Shown here: positions 17,675-27,418 of the stretch, piece after piece
Position numbering within the stretch: position 1 is the first letter of the stretch
Layout: every line of letters begins with the position of its first letter
Translations under genes and position numbers: made by a program
NCBI GenBank assembly: GCA_024235835.1
Contig: JACKLQ010000002.1
Location: forward strand, 558,001-622,000
DNA length: 64,000 bases
Source: Thiobacillus sp.
GTDB taxonomy: Bacteria; Pseudomonadota; Gammaproteobacteria; Burkholderiales; Thiobacillaceae
Direction: 5' to 3'
Notes under the pieces: model-generated
What the model was told of the DNA's origin: nothing
Databases searched by the model: none
What the model saw: the letters and a program-made list of their open reading frames with translations, nothing else

Positions 17675-19465
17675 TCAATGGCTTTGGTTTGAGTCCACCC
17701 ATTGGCCCAAGGCAATCCATGCCCAATAACTGTTGACGTTCGCACGCGAAGCGGAATGTAAGATGTCATAGGCCTTCGTTCTGTCCCGGAAGGGGTACCA
17801 ATCATGCAAGGTTTCATCGGCTGCGCGCGCCATTTCAGCAAAGAACTCGGCATGTTGATGCATGAAGGCAGGAGGCATGCCGAAACCGCGCTTGTCATGG
17901 CGAATCAGGGAATCTGGCAGATAGCGAGCCAGGACAGCACGCAACGCTAGCTTGAGTGTGCCGCCAGAAGCGCACAGTGAGGCAGGCAGTCGAGAGGCTG
18001 TGGCAAGGATGGCGGGACTGAAAAATGGGGTCCGGACCTCCAATGCATGGCGCATGCTCATGCGGTCCACCTTGGCTAACACGGCACCAGGCAAGTAGCT
18101 GTGTAGGTCCACCAAGCGCAGGCGATCGAATGCGTTCAAATCATGACGCGCGATGACGGCGGTAAAGCGTGAAAGAAAACGCCGCCGAAAATTTAGAGCC
18201 TGTTCAGGGAAGGCAAGGTCCAATTGATGCCATGGAAAAACTGGCAACAAACGTGAGAAATAATCATTGAGGGTTTCAAAGGGGTTATTCGGTGCTTCAG
18301 ATGACTGGGAGGCGCCGAGATAACGGCCATACCCACAAAACAATTCATCACCGCCATCACCTGAAAGTGCCACTGTTACCTGGCGACGCATCTGTTCTGA
18401 AAGAAGGAGGGTAGGGACGCAACTACGGTCACCATTGGGTTCGTCTAGATAGGTACCGAAGCGGGAAATGGTAGAAAGCAGATCGTCCTGAGTGATCAGG
18501 TAGCGAGTAAAAGGGAGGCCGAGCGCCTCGGCAATTTTTTCTGCAGACGTTGTTTCGTCTTCCTCTCCCATAAACCCCGCGCTATAACAGTGCAGTTCCT
18601 TGCCTAGGCGACGGGCGCCCAAGGCACATACGAGACTGGAATCAACGCCGCTGGAGAGCCATGCGCCGAGAGGTACATCAGCGATGAGCCTGCTGCGGAT
18701 CGATGCGACGAGCGCTTCTTCCAATGTGTCCAGGTAGGACTCCTTCTCGTAAGGACCGCGTTGATTTGAAAGGTCGAAGGCAAAAAAGGACCGTTCATTG
18801 ATAGACCCATCCTGCGAGATTGTGCATACCACACCGGGCTGAACGGCATGAATACTGCCGAACAAGGTATTGGGGGCGGGAATGTACCGCAGCGCGAAAT
18901 ATTCATAGAGGCTGGTTTCGCTGACTTCGCGCGAAACACCTGGCAAGCTCAATAGAGGCCGGAACTCCGAAGAGAAGCCGATATAGTCGGTGGTGTGGGC
19001 ATAGAACAGGGGTTTCTCGCCTAGCCTGTCCCGAGCGAGTAGCAAGTTCCCCGTGTGGGTGTCGAAGAGGGCAAGGGCGAACATCCCATCAAGCCGTTCG
19101 AAAACTGAATAGCCCCAACGGGCGTACCCTTCCAGCAGAACCTCACTGTCCGAAGTGGTACGGAAAATCGAGCCGGTTTGCTCCATTTCACGTCGCAATT
19201 CGGGAAAATTATAGATTTCACCGTTGTAGCTCAGTACGAACCGCCCACCCGAGCTTTGCATGGGCTGATTGCTACGTGCATCAAGGTCGATAATAGAAAG
19301 GCGACGATGGCCCAGCACAACTCGGTGGGAAGGGTCAATCCAAATACCTTCGGCATCAGGCCCCCGGTGGGCCTGGAGGTGGCAAAGTCGCCGTACAATG
19401 GCTTCAGCATTCAGCGCGGAATTATTGGTTGGGGTGGTGGAAATCAGGCCTGCGATACCGCACAT
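17675..19465 (-). CDS. asnB: Asparagine synthetase-type glutamine-dependent amidotransferase
   Basis: 596 residues. MCGIAGL carries the N-terminal nucleophile Cys2 of class II glutamine amidotransferases; AHRGPDAEG, LGHRRLSIIDL and SYNGEIYNF bind glutamine. The synthetase half has the PP-loop LSSGVDSSLV. In free metabolism AsnB makes asparagine, but paralogues inside polysaccharide loci (WbpS-like) amidate uronic acids. Gene context, with glycosyltransferases on both sides, favours sugar or glycan amidation (inference). It ends 36 bases before the TPR gene start and follows the next gene by three bases, so it is in the same operon. GC is clearly lower than in the flanking housekeeping genes. 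Confidence 0.87.
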   Translation of the reverse strand: MCGIAGLISTTPTNNSALNAEAIVRRLCHLQAHRGPDAEGIWIDPSHRVVLGHRRLSIIDLDARSNQPMQSSGGRFVLSYNGEIYNFPELRREMEQTGSIFRTTSDSEVLLEGYARWGYSVFERLDGMFALALFDTHTGNLLLARDRLGEKPLFYAHTTDYIGFSSEFRPLLSLPGVSREVSETSLYEYFALRYIPAPNTLFGSIHAVQPGVVCTISQDGSINERSFFAFDLSNQRGPYEKESYLDTLEEALVASIRSRLIADVPLGAWLSSGVDSSLVCALGARRLGKELHCYSAGFMGEEDETTSAEKIAEALGLPFTRYLITQDDLLSTISRFGTYLDEPNGDRSCVPTLLLSEQMRRQVTVALSGDGGDELFCGYGRYLGASQSSEAPNNPFETLNDYFSRLLPVFPWHQLDLAFPEQALNFRRRFLSRFTAVIARHDLNAFDRLRLVDLHSYLPGAVLAKVDRMSMRHALEVRTPFFSPAILATASRLPASLCASGGTLKLALRAVLARYLPDSLIRHDKRGFGMPPAFMHQHAEFFAEMARAADETLHDWYPFRDRTKAYDILHSASRANVNSYWAWIALGQWVDSNQSH

Positions 19466-19468
19466 GAC

Positions 19469-21271
19469 TTAGCTCCGTTTTATGACCAGGCCTTGACCCG
19501 TGGGTGATTCGAACACAAAGTGGCTACGTGAGCTAAAAAATTCCGTTTCACGTATATGGCTTTCCGCATAGCGTTTGAAGCCATAGTCATCCAAGATGAG
19601 GATACCGCCAGGGACAACGCGATCGAATAGGATTTCCAAAGCGGCAATTTCGGCATCCGCTTCATTCAAGTCTATTTGTGCAAATGCTATATGATCAGGC
19701 AAGCCTTTTTGAAAACTATGCGGAACTGCGCCTGAAATGACATGGACGTTGATCCGGTCCGCGAACAGATCGCATACCGTGCCGTACAGGTTTGGTCCAT
19801 GGGCGGACTTTCGACTTTCCGGGGTTGGGTTATCGAACAGATCATAAAGGTAATAATGCTTATTGGACTTTTCGAAGCGTATATATCTGCTTACAATGTC
19901 AACAGTGCGTCCGTCGTAACAACCCAGATCTACAAAGTCCCCTGGCAAATTCATGCAAGTGCGGGCGGCCCAACAGAGCATGTAAACGCGCCAGATGCGT
20001 GCCCGCAAAACGCTATCCTCACGATAAGGGGCGAAAGCCGAAGTAAATTCTAGGTCGGTCAGGAAACCCAGGTTTCGAAACCAGACGAACTGGTCATCAG
20101 CAAGCAAAGCGCTAGAGCCAGGAGTATTGGCGGCAGTGGCCTGCGCACAGGCAACAAGGTGATTGGCGAAAGCGGTGCGAGAATCCGGTGTCGTAAAGGG
20201 GGCCTCTCGATACATCTTGTTGAACATGGCGAATTGAGGTTGTAGGAACTCAGAGCTGGCCTTTCTCCTTTCAATATATGCACGGAACTGTTCGATAACA
20301 TCCTTGCGTGATCCCTTTAGATGAACAAATATTTTTTCGTTGAGCTTCTCTGCTCGCAAAGAAGCGCCGTATTCATGAGAATAATTGAAGACTTCGCACG
20401 GTAGGGGGCGAATTCGTGTGCCATCAATGCTGAGAGTTCGGTAAGGGGAAAATGGGGCTACATTATAGGTAATCGCATTGAGGCTAAGTTGGCCACCACG
20501 CCATTTACGGATGTCTCCATAAAATGTCTGTGTGGCCGAATCCTCGGCAAGAGCTTCATAGGTGGATAAATAGCGTAGGAAAAAGGCCTTCACGGACTCG
20601 GTCCGTTCCGAACGAGCAATGATTACACCCTCATTTACTGGCATGAGACCCGGTATATCACGGGTTGTTATGGCGACATCGAAGTCAGCCTCAAGATAAG
20701 GCCTGATGTCTGCATTCAAGAAAGCGTCGCTGTCTAAAAAGAGTGTGTCATTTGCGAAAGCGGTTGAATGGGTGTAAGCGCACATGGCAAAAACACGCTC
20801 ATACATGGGCCGCTCGGTATCTAGGTCAAGTTCAACAACGCGAACGTGTCTTGATGCGAATCTTTTTAATGGAGAATTAATTTGAGTGACTAGGTAGACC
20901 GTGTAATCTGTGAGCCAGGAATGAATACATTTGAGGAAAGTGTCGATGACGACTTCATAGTCATACCTTGATGCATCAAAAGCAACGTCTCGGTAATTTA
21001 GTTGACTTCTTTCGCCTAGGTCTACGTGGTATACAAATATGTTGGGAGAGTTTACATTATCAGAGGTGAACGTGCCGAAGCGTTCCGCCATCGTATGCAA
21101 TCTAGATGTAGCTTGATGAGAGATGGTGTTCGTGCACAGTGTCGCGGCATGTTCTATCAGACTCACTAAGTTATCAGTCTGATGACTTGACACAGCCATC
21201 TCCTCACTAACCGCAGGTGGTGGAGAGGTGGGATATGAAGCGAAGTACCGCTTAATTATTTTCAGCAACAT
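19469..21271 (-). CDS. Fusion of glycosyltransferase-like domain and TylF/MycF-type methyltransferase
   Basis: 600 residues. The N-terminal half (about 75-330) looks like a GT-A nucleotide-sugar transferase: SYVYH-like start (FVYHVDLG), a metal-binding LFLDSDAF with DSD at 180-182, then VNEGVIIARSE. The C-terminal half (about 430-600) is a Rossmann methyltransferase with motif I FVDLGCYDGRT (446-455) and AQIDLNEADAEIAALEIL followed by GGILILDDYGF, typical of TylF/MycF sugar O-methyltransferases. One polypeptide could thus transfer and methylate a sugar. The coding sequence is AT-rich compared with the rest of the window, suggesting acquisition. It sits three bases upstream of asnB, in the same operon. 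Confidence 0.72.
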   Translation of the reverse strand: MLLKIIKRYFASYPTSPPPAVSEEMAVSSHQTDNLVSLIEHAATLCTNTISHQATSRLHTMAERFGTFTSDNVNSPNIFVYHVDLGERSQLNYRDVAFDASRYDYEVVIDTFLKCIHSWLTDYTVYLVTQINSPLKRFASRHVRVVELDLDTERPMYERVFAMCAYTHSTAFANDTLFLDSDAFLNADIRPYLEADFDVAITTRDIPGLMPVNEGVIIARSERTESVKAFFLRYLSTYEALAEDSATQTFYGDIRKWRGGQLSLNAITYNVAPFSPYRTLSIDGTRIRPLPCEVFNYSHEYGASLRAEKLNEKIFVHLKGSRKDVIEQFRAYIERRKASSEFLQPQFAMFNKMYREAPFTTPDSRTAFANHLVACAQATAANTPGSSALLADDQFVWFRNLGFLTDLEFTSAFAPYREDSVLRARIWRVYMLCWAARTCMNLPGDFVDLGCYDGRTVDIVSRYIRFEKSNKHYYLYDLFDNPTPESRKSAHGPNLYGTVCDLFADRINVHVISGAVPHSFQKGLPDHIAFAQIDLNEADAEIAALEILFDRVVPGGILILDDYGFKRYAESHIRETEFFSSRSHFVFESPTGQGLVIKRS

Positions 21272-21435
21272 GAGGTGCCTTGATTCCTTCGGATTAGATA
21301 GAGAGGAGTTTTAAGCCGGCTTCATTGAGAGCTTTTTCGTCAAGCCCAACGCGAAAGATGGGGGTTTCAGTCCATATCATTGGGATACTGAAATCGAAGT
21401 GTTATTGGCTGTGGATAATCGATACTCCCAATAAG

Positions 21436-22404
21436 TCAGAACTCGAAATGTGTCTGTAAAAACACATCGATGATGCGCCCTACCACCTCTTCCTTTACGT
21501 GCAGTCGGTCCCGTGCTTGGTAGGCTGTGTCGCCGATTCCCCAGACAATTTCGAAGGAGGGGAAATAATGTACCCAGTCCAATTCACGGCAGATCTTTGC
21601 AGCCACGGCTCGCAGAGTGCACTTGCTTTCATAGTTGTTCACGAAGATGTCATGGGGGCCGAAGCTCCGTTGCAGTGGCACGGGGGAAACGGTGAGTACC
21701 ACCTGGATGGCAGGGTTGATCTGGCGCAACAGGGCGAAGGCCCGGCGCAGGTTGGCCAGGTTCTCCTCATAGTCGCTGGCATGGAACTCGGTTTCCTTCA
21801 GGCCCGCGCCACCCCCGTAGACGGGGATCTGGTTGCACACCAGTCCATTGTTCTTCTTGCGGAAGACCTCGGTCATCCCCAGGGTCATGACCAGGACGTC
21901 GGACTGCGCCATACCTTCCTTCATGACGGTGTTGATCTGGTCGATGGCGGACCATAGGTCGGCCTCTGTTTTGCCGAAGACCAAGCGGCGGTAGGGGTCC
22001 TGCCAGACGCTGCCGTCTTGCCGCATGGTGAGCTTGCCGTTCTCGATGGTCCGGCCCTTGAGGGGCCATATGTCGTCCCGGTCCTGTACCCATAGGCCGG
22101 CGGCACGCTCGATCTCCTGGCGGATGGAAAAGGTGTTGTAATAGTTCATGTGCTCCCGCTGGGGCAGGGTGTCGATCTGCATGCGGTCCGGGTCCAGCCG
22201 AATGCGGCTGTATTCCGGATAGCAGGTCACGTACCGGGAGGTGAGAGCCTTGCGGATCTCCTCCGCGAAGCAGCTACCGATGGTGAAGAACTTCTGCCCC
22301 GTGTTGAAGACGTGCTTGTTGCCCACCGTGAGGATGCCGGACTTGAACAGCACCTCCCACTTCTTGTTGGGGTGGTCGGCAGGGACAAGTTTGTTGAAGA
22401 ACAT
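21436..22404 (-). CDS. GSCFA-domain SGNH-hydrolase-like protein
   Basis: 322 residues. The defining GSCFAEE block is at residues 43-49, followed later by VLVMTLGMTEVF and VVLTVSPVPLQRSF, the conserved pattern of the GSCFA family, which belongs to the SGNH/GDSL-like hydrolase fold. Some relatives occur in capsule and glycan loci, where acyl- or acetyl-transfer to sugars is plausible; the activity has not been established from sequence. There is a 164-base gap before the glycosyltransferase-methyltransferase fusion, which starts at 21271. The radical SAM gene ends 20 bases upstream. Confidence 0.82.
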   Translation of the reverse strand: MFFNKLVPADHPNKKWEVLFKSGILTVGNKHVFNTGQKFFTIGSCFAEEIRKALTSRYVTCYPEYSRIRLDPDRMQIDTLPQREHMNYYNTFSIRQEIERAAGLWVQDRDDIWPLKGRTIENGKLTMRQDGSVWQDPYRRLVFGKTEADLWSAIDQINTVMKEGMAQSDVLVMTLGMTEVFRKKNNGLVCNQIPVYGGGAGLKETEFHASDYEENLANLRRAFALLRQINPAIQVVLTVSPVPLQRSFGPHDIFVNNYESKCTLRAVAAKICRELDWVHYFPSFEIVWGIGDTAYQARDRLHVKEEVVGRIIDVFLQTHFEF

Positions 22405-22423
22405 GGCGGAGCCTCGGGTTTCC

Positions 22424-23422
22424 TTATCCGCGCGGTTCGGCTTTCAGCACGTGGGCCTCCTGCCCCGTCTTGCCGGAACGGCCCAGCACCTGGCCGGTGC
22501 CGAAGCCCCGGGGGTTGAGGCCGCAGCCGTGGCAGATCTCGGTCTGATCCTGGATGAAGCGCCGGATCCAGGCATGGAGGGAAGGCTGCTGCCAGGCCTC
22601 CTGGAACGTCAGGTCCACCAGGTTCACGCGGCCGAACTGCTCCGGGTCGAAGGTGGTGCAGCAGGGGGTGAGGAAGCCCTCCACGGAGATGGCGGGGCGG
22701 AACCAGGGGGCGGTGCATATGTCGCCCTTGGGACGGGCGAAGTTGGGCGGCAGGATCTTCATGCCGGGTACCCTGGGCAGCACGGCGGCCAGGGCATTGA
22801 GGAACTCCAACCGCTGGGCCTGGCTCATGAGCCCGTAGGGGTCGCCGAAGTCCTGGAATTCCTGCATGTGCACCGGCGGGGCTCCCAGGGCATGAAGTTT
22901 CAGCAGGGTGGCGGGGATGTCCCTGTAGTTGACGGCGCTCACCACCATGGAGATGTGCACCGGCAGGCCTGCGGCCAGGCAGCCGCCCACCTGCCGCTCC
23001 AGCTTTTCCACCTTGGTGCCGAACCGCATCTGGTCGGCGATGCCCTGGTCCAGGCTGTCCACGGACACCCAGAATTCGTCCAGACCGGCCGCCACGGACT
23101 GGGCGTAGTAGTCCACCGTGCGGGACAGGGCGTTGGTGGTCATCTTCATGCGCCCGAACTTGCCACTCTGCCTGGCCATGGCCACCAGCTCGGTGAACTG
23201 GGGGTGCAGGGTGGGCTCGCCGATGCCGTGGAGGGTGACGAACTCGGTGAAGGGGATGTGATCCAGGATGCGCTGGAAGCGCTCCAGGGGGATGTGCAGG
23301 TCGGCCCAGGCCCCCTGGGCCATGGCCGTGGTGCGGGGACAGCCCGCGCACTTGAGGTTGCACAGGGTGGTGATCTCGATGGTGAGCTTGGCCAGGCGCT
23401 GGGGGGCGGCGAAGGGGTTCAC
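22424..23422 (-). CDS. Radical SAM protein with SPASM-type C-terminal cluster domain
   Basis: 332 residues from GTG 23422, preceded by GAGGAG nine bases upstream. The radical SAM motif CNLKCAGC (Cys21, Cys25, Cys28) binds the [4Fe-4S] cluster that cleaves S-adenosylmethionine; HGIGEPTLHP is the GGE-like SAM-binding block. The C-terminal half has additional Cys (CTAPWFRP, TPCCTTF, CHGCGLNP) matching a SPASM/twitch auxiliary cluster domain. SPASM enzymes modify peptides or sugars by radical chemistry. Located between FkbM and GSCFA genes in one transcription unit, it could act on the same glycan or on a peptide; substrate unknown. Confidence 0.83.
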   Translation of the reverse strand: MNPFAAPQRLAKLTIEITTLCNLKCAGCPRTTAMAQGAWADLHIPLERFQRILDHIPFTEFVTLHGIGEPTLHPQFTELVAMARQSGKFGRMKMTTNALSRTVDYYAQSVAAGLDEFWVSVDSLDQGIADQMRFGTKVEKLERQVGGCLAAGLPVHISMVVSAVNYRDIPATLLKLHALGAPPVHMQEFQDFGDPYGLMSQAQRLEFLNALAAVLPRVPGMKILPPNFARPKGDICTAPWFRPAISVEGFLTPCCTTFDPEQFGRVNLVDLTFQEAWQQPSLHAWIRRFIQDQTEICHGCGLNPRGFGTGQVLGRSGKTGQEAHVLKAEPRG

Positions 23423-23435
23423 GGCAAATTGCTCC

Positions 23436-24239
23436 TCAGTCGCGGAAGAAGAACACGCCTGCCTCGTCCTTGAGGAAGCGGTTGAAGCCCGAGTCCTTCA
23501 TCACGTCGTGGATGGCCATGTGCTGGGGGTCTTTCTCGTCGATCTCGATCATGATGCTTTTGAGTCTGGCGTCCGCCAGGGTTTCCCGGGCGCCGGCCAC
23601 GATCTTGGGTTCGATGCCGTCCACGTCCACCTTGATGTGGTTGGGCACGACGCCGGTGTTGCGCACGAACTCGTCGATGGACACCGATACCGCCGCCTGG
23701 GGAATCACCGCGTGCCAGAGTTCTTCTTCGCTGGGGCGGGCGTCGCCGTAGTTGTTGAGGGACTTGCCGGCCGTGATGGCGGACAGGTAGAGGTTGTCGA
23801 AGCCCAGTTTGTCAGACACCGCCAGGGGATAGGCATGCACCCGTTCCTGCAGGTCATTGGCATAGACGTTGTGGACCAGGGTGTAATAACTGGCGAAATG
23901 GGGCTCGAAGGCGTAGACCCGGCACCCGGGCACCACGGCGGCCATGAGGGCGAAGACCCCGTTGTTGCTGCCCACGTCGAAGAACACGTCATCCCGGTCG
24001 AACGCGAGAATCCATTTGTTCGTCATGGGCTCGCGGCGCTCCAGGCTCAGGGCGAAGTAGAGGCATTTTTCATTGAGGATAGCGAATCTGATTTTGTGTC
24101 CGCCTACGCTCACGCTTACCAAAGGCAGGGATGCCTCATAGTGCCGGGCTGTATGCCGAAGTTCTTCTAAAACCTTCTCATTGTCTTGGAGGGGTGCCGT
24201 AGGTTTAGTGAAAAGCGATTTGATGATGTTTGACAACAT
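23436..24239 (-). CDS. FkbM-family methyltransferase
   Basis: 267 residues. SAM-binding motif I FFDVGSNNGVFAL (about 86-98), acidic CRVYAFEPH and the FkbM-typical NHIKVDVDGIEPKIVAGARETL block. FkbM enzymes O-methylate sugars and other hydroxyl groups, often in polysaccharide and glycoprotein loci. It is the first gene of the run FkbM, radical SAM, GSCFA on the minus strand, with 13- and 19-base spacings. There is no obvious signal peptide, so a cytoplasmic precursor is the likely substrate. Confidence 0.85.
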   Translation of the reverse strand: MLSNIIKSLFTKPTAPLQDNEKVLEELRHTARHYEASLPLVSVSVGGHKIRFAILNEKCLYFALSLERREPMTNKWILAFDRDDVFFDVGSNNGVFALMAAVVPGCRVYAFEPHFASYYTLVHNVYANDLQERVHAYPLAVSDKLGFDNLYLSAITAGKSLNNYGDARPSEEELWHAVIPQAAVSVSIDEFVRNTGVVPNHIKVDVDGIEPKIVAGARETLADARLKSIMIEIDEKDPQHMAIHDVMKDSGFNRFLKDEAGVFFFRD

Positions 24240-24291
24240 TTGACTATATCCCCATGCCTTATCTGATCATGGTCCTGGAGGCTTAGGTTGG

Positions 24292-24624
24292 CTAACCTGA
24301 CTGACAAGCCTCCGGCCATGTCGCTACTACCCCTACCACGCCGAACTGTTCAGCCCGAACTGGCTTGTCATCTTGGGTATCAATCCACTGGCTGTGGATG
24401 GTTCGTGCGAACAGGCGGGCCATGCTCCATTCGAGGTAATGTGCTTCCTTGGCCAGGATGCTAAGTGTGGAGATGAAATGACCGATAACCGTCATCCGGG
24501 CGATTAACAAGGAAATTCCCGTGGAGGCGGCCTGCATAAGTATGGGCTGCAAGGAGGTTTCCAGGCCAAACTCTTCCACTGCGCTGCTACGGATGATTTC
24601 ACTGGCTTGTGGGGTGAGTCGCAT
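24292..24624 (-). pseudogene. Deletion-fused remnant of an MNT nucleotidyltransferase / HEPN-like partner pair
   Basis: A 110-residue open frame from ATG 24624. Its first 20 residues (MRLTPQASEIIRSSAVEEFG) look like the start of MNT-type antitoxin nucleotidyltransferases, but the expected GS-x10-DxD catalytic core is absent. From an internal Met (codon 24493-24495) the sequence MTVIGHFISTLSILAKEA and LEWSMARLFA resembles the N-terminus of the small helical partner encoded after such MNT genes, and this is also cut off after about 50 residues. The simplest reading is an internal deletion joining two genes plus a truncated 3' end. Family recognition is from memory of patterns, so moderate confidence. 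Confidence 0.45.
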
Positions 24625-24673
24625 GAGCCGCATTCTATGCCATGGAAATGACTCGATTGGGTGAGGCGGTCGC

Positions 24674-25123
24674 TTAAGGCTCACGCTTGGTATCTATCCC
24701 GCCAAACATCCTCCCCTTCCTGGCCCTCCACTTCAACCATACCCGCAGCCTCCGCAGATCCTGGTCAGGCAGGCAGTCCGGGAGGAGGAGGTGTTGCCGG
24801 GTACGTCCTCTGTCGCCCAGGCGATAGCGGAGTACGACGATCCAGGGCAGGATGGCCTGCTGGAGGCCCAGCGCGGATGGTAGGCGTGCCCCATGCATTT
24901 GGATGGCGAACTGCCCGTCCCGGTGGAAAGCCAGCGTCAGGGAGTGTGGGGTCCTGAGCCGCCAGGTGCCGCTGGCCAGGAGTAACAGGCCGAGCATTGC
25001 CTGGAGGTGAGTGGTCAAGTCCGACAGCCAGAGGGCAACCAGGCCGATGGCGTGCATGCCCAGCAGGCCGTTTCGCAGTGCCTTCGAGGGCGCTGCGACG
25101 AGGGTGAGTGGCAACGGAAACAT
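24674..25123 (-). CDS. YgfX/CptA-like inner-membrane protein
   Basis: 149 residues. Two closely spaced hydrophobic segments near the N-terminus (about 18-35 and 40-55), then a soluble part ending in RTRQHLLLPDCLPDQDLRRLRVWLKWR. This matches the E. coli YgfX pattern (KRQHLWLAADS followed by a LRRIL tail). YgfX has been reported as a membrane toxin-like protein paired with SdhE (YgfY); no sdhE is adjacent here. The ATG lies six bases after the end of the serine protease gene, so the two are probably co-transcribed. Confidence 0.6.
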   Translation of the reverse strand: MFPLPLTLVAAPSKALRNGLLGMHAIGLVALWLSDLTTHLQAMLGLLLLASGTWRLRTPHSLTLAFHRDGQFAIQMHGARLPSALGLQQAILPWIVVLRYRLGDRGRTRQHLLLPDCLPDQDLRRLRVWLKWRARKGRMFGGIDTKREP

Positions 25124-25129
25124 CGTCGA

Positions 25130-25906
25130 TCAGGGCTTCAGATCTGCCTGTTCGATCAGGGTCCGCACATACCTGGAAGGTATGGCGTAGGTGATGCCGG
25201 TGGGGTCCTTCAACGCATTTTCCTTGGCCCCCTTCACGAACACCGCATTGATGACGCCTATGACCTCGCCGGTTTCGCCGTCGTACAGTGGGCTGCCGCT
25301 GTTGCCGGGGTAGGCTACGGCGTCCAGCTGGAACATGAGGAAGGGGTCATCGGCCTGGCGGATGAGCTTGGGCGTGAGCTTCTTCACGCTGGAGGGGGGG
25401 CTGTAGATGGGGGCGATGGCGGCCAGGCCGGCACGGTGGGTGGCGGGGTAGAGACCGAGTGCGGCGCCGACGGGGAAACCGGTGAAGTAATAGACCTGTC
25501 CTTCCCTTACGTCCGAGAAGCGACCCAGGCGCAGGGCCGGCAGCGGTGTGCCTTCCAGGCGCAGGAGGGCCAGGTCGTGCTCCACGTCCCTGGCCGCCAC
25601 TTCGGCCTTTCTGGTGCGCACTTCGGCGCCGTCACGGATGAATACGGCCAGGGATTCGCCCTTTTCCTCCTGCATGATGGAGGGCAGCACGTGGGCGTTG
25701 GTGATGACGTGCCGGCCGTCGGCCACCACGAAGCCCGTGCCCATGAGGCGCACGCGGGGTGCGGCAAGGGGGTGGAAGGTGCCGACGCCGACGATGGCAG
25801 GCTTGATGCCGGGCAGCAGGGTCACGATATCCGCCCTGGCGGGAAAAACATTCAATAAAAGGCAAGTACAGACCGATAGTAGGGCTTGGACAAGGTGAAT
25901 CTGCAT
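25130..25906 (-). CDS. Exported trypsin-like serine protease
   Basis: 258 residues from ATG 25906, preceded by AGGA about eight bases upstream. A signal peptide is visible (hydrophobic ALLSVCTCLLLNV, cleavage near ARA-DI at about residue 25). The catalytic triad of a chymotrypsin-fold protease is seen as His72 in TNAHV, Asp111 in EHDLALL and Ser203 in GNSGSP. No PDZ domain is present, so it is not a full HtrA/DegP. It probably acts in the periplasm. A much longer open frame extends upstream but only mirrors the uronic-acid dehydrogenase on the opposite strand and is not believed. Confidence 0.82.
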   Translation of the reverse strand: MQIHLVQALLSVCTCLLLNVFPARADIVTLLPGIKPAIVGVGTFHPLAAPRVRLMGTGFVVADGRHVITNAHVLPSIMQEEKGESLAVFIRDGAEVRTRKAEVAARDVEHDLALLRLEGTPLPALRLGRFSDVREGQVYYFTGFPVGAALGLYPATHRAGLAAIAPIYSPPSSVKKLTPKLIRQADDPFLMFQLDAVAYPGNSGSPLYDGETGEVIGVINAVFVKGAKENALKDPTGITYAIPSRYVRTLIEQADLKP

Positions 25907-26020
25907 GAAGAAGTCCTGTTTTGGTTGCCGCATTGAAGCATGGCCCATGATGCCATGGACCTTAACCATTAGAATGCCCCTGATTTTTATCATCCTGCTA
26001 TTGTGATTAAAGGAGTTGTC

Positions 26021-27304
<1,284 letters not shown>

Positions 27305-27311
27305 TGCAGGC

Positions 27312-27407
27312 GCAAGGCACAAGGTTCAAGGGACAAGGAAATTCAGTCGCCCCGCACGCCGGTTACTGACGGGCTTACCTTGTATCTTGCATCTTGAATC
27401 TTGCACC
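27312..27407. repeat. Intergenic imperfect inverted repeat (CAAGG/CTTG words)
   Basis: Left arm 27312-27338 is a run of CAAGG-type words; right arm 27378-27407 is a run of CTTGNATCTTG-type words, roughly complementary to the left arm. The spacer is about 40 bases. It fills most of the 114-base gap between tviB and the epimerase gene. Word-like low-complexity inverted repeats of this type recur between genes in this window with different words. Confidence 0.55.
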
Positions 27408-27418
27408 TGGCTCTTTCC

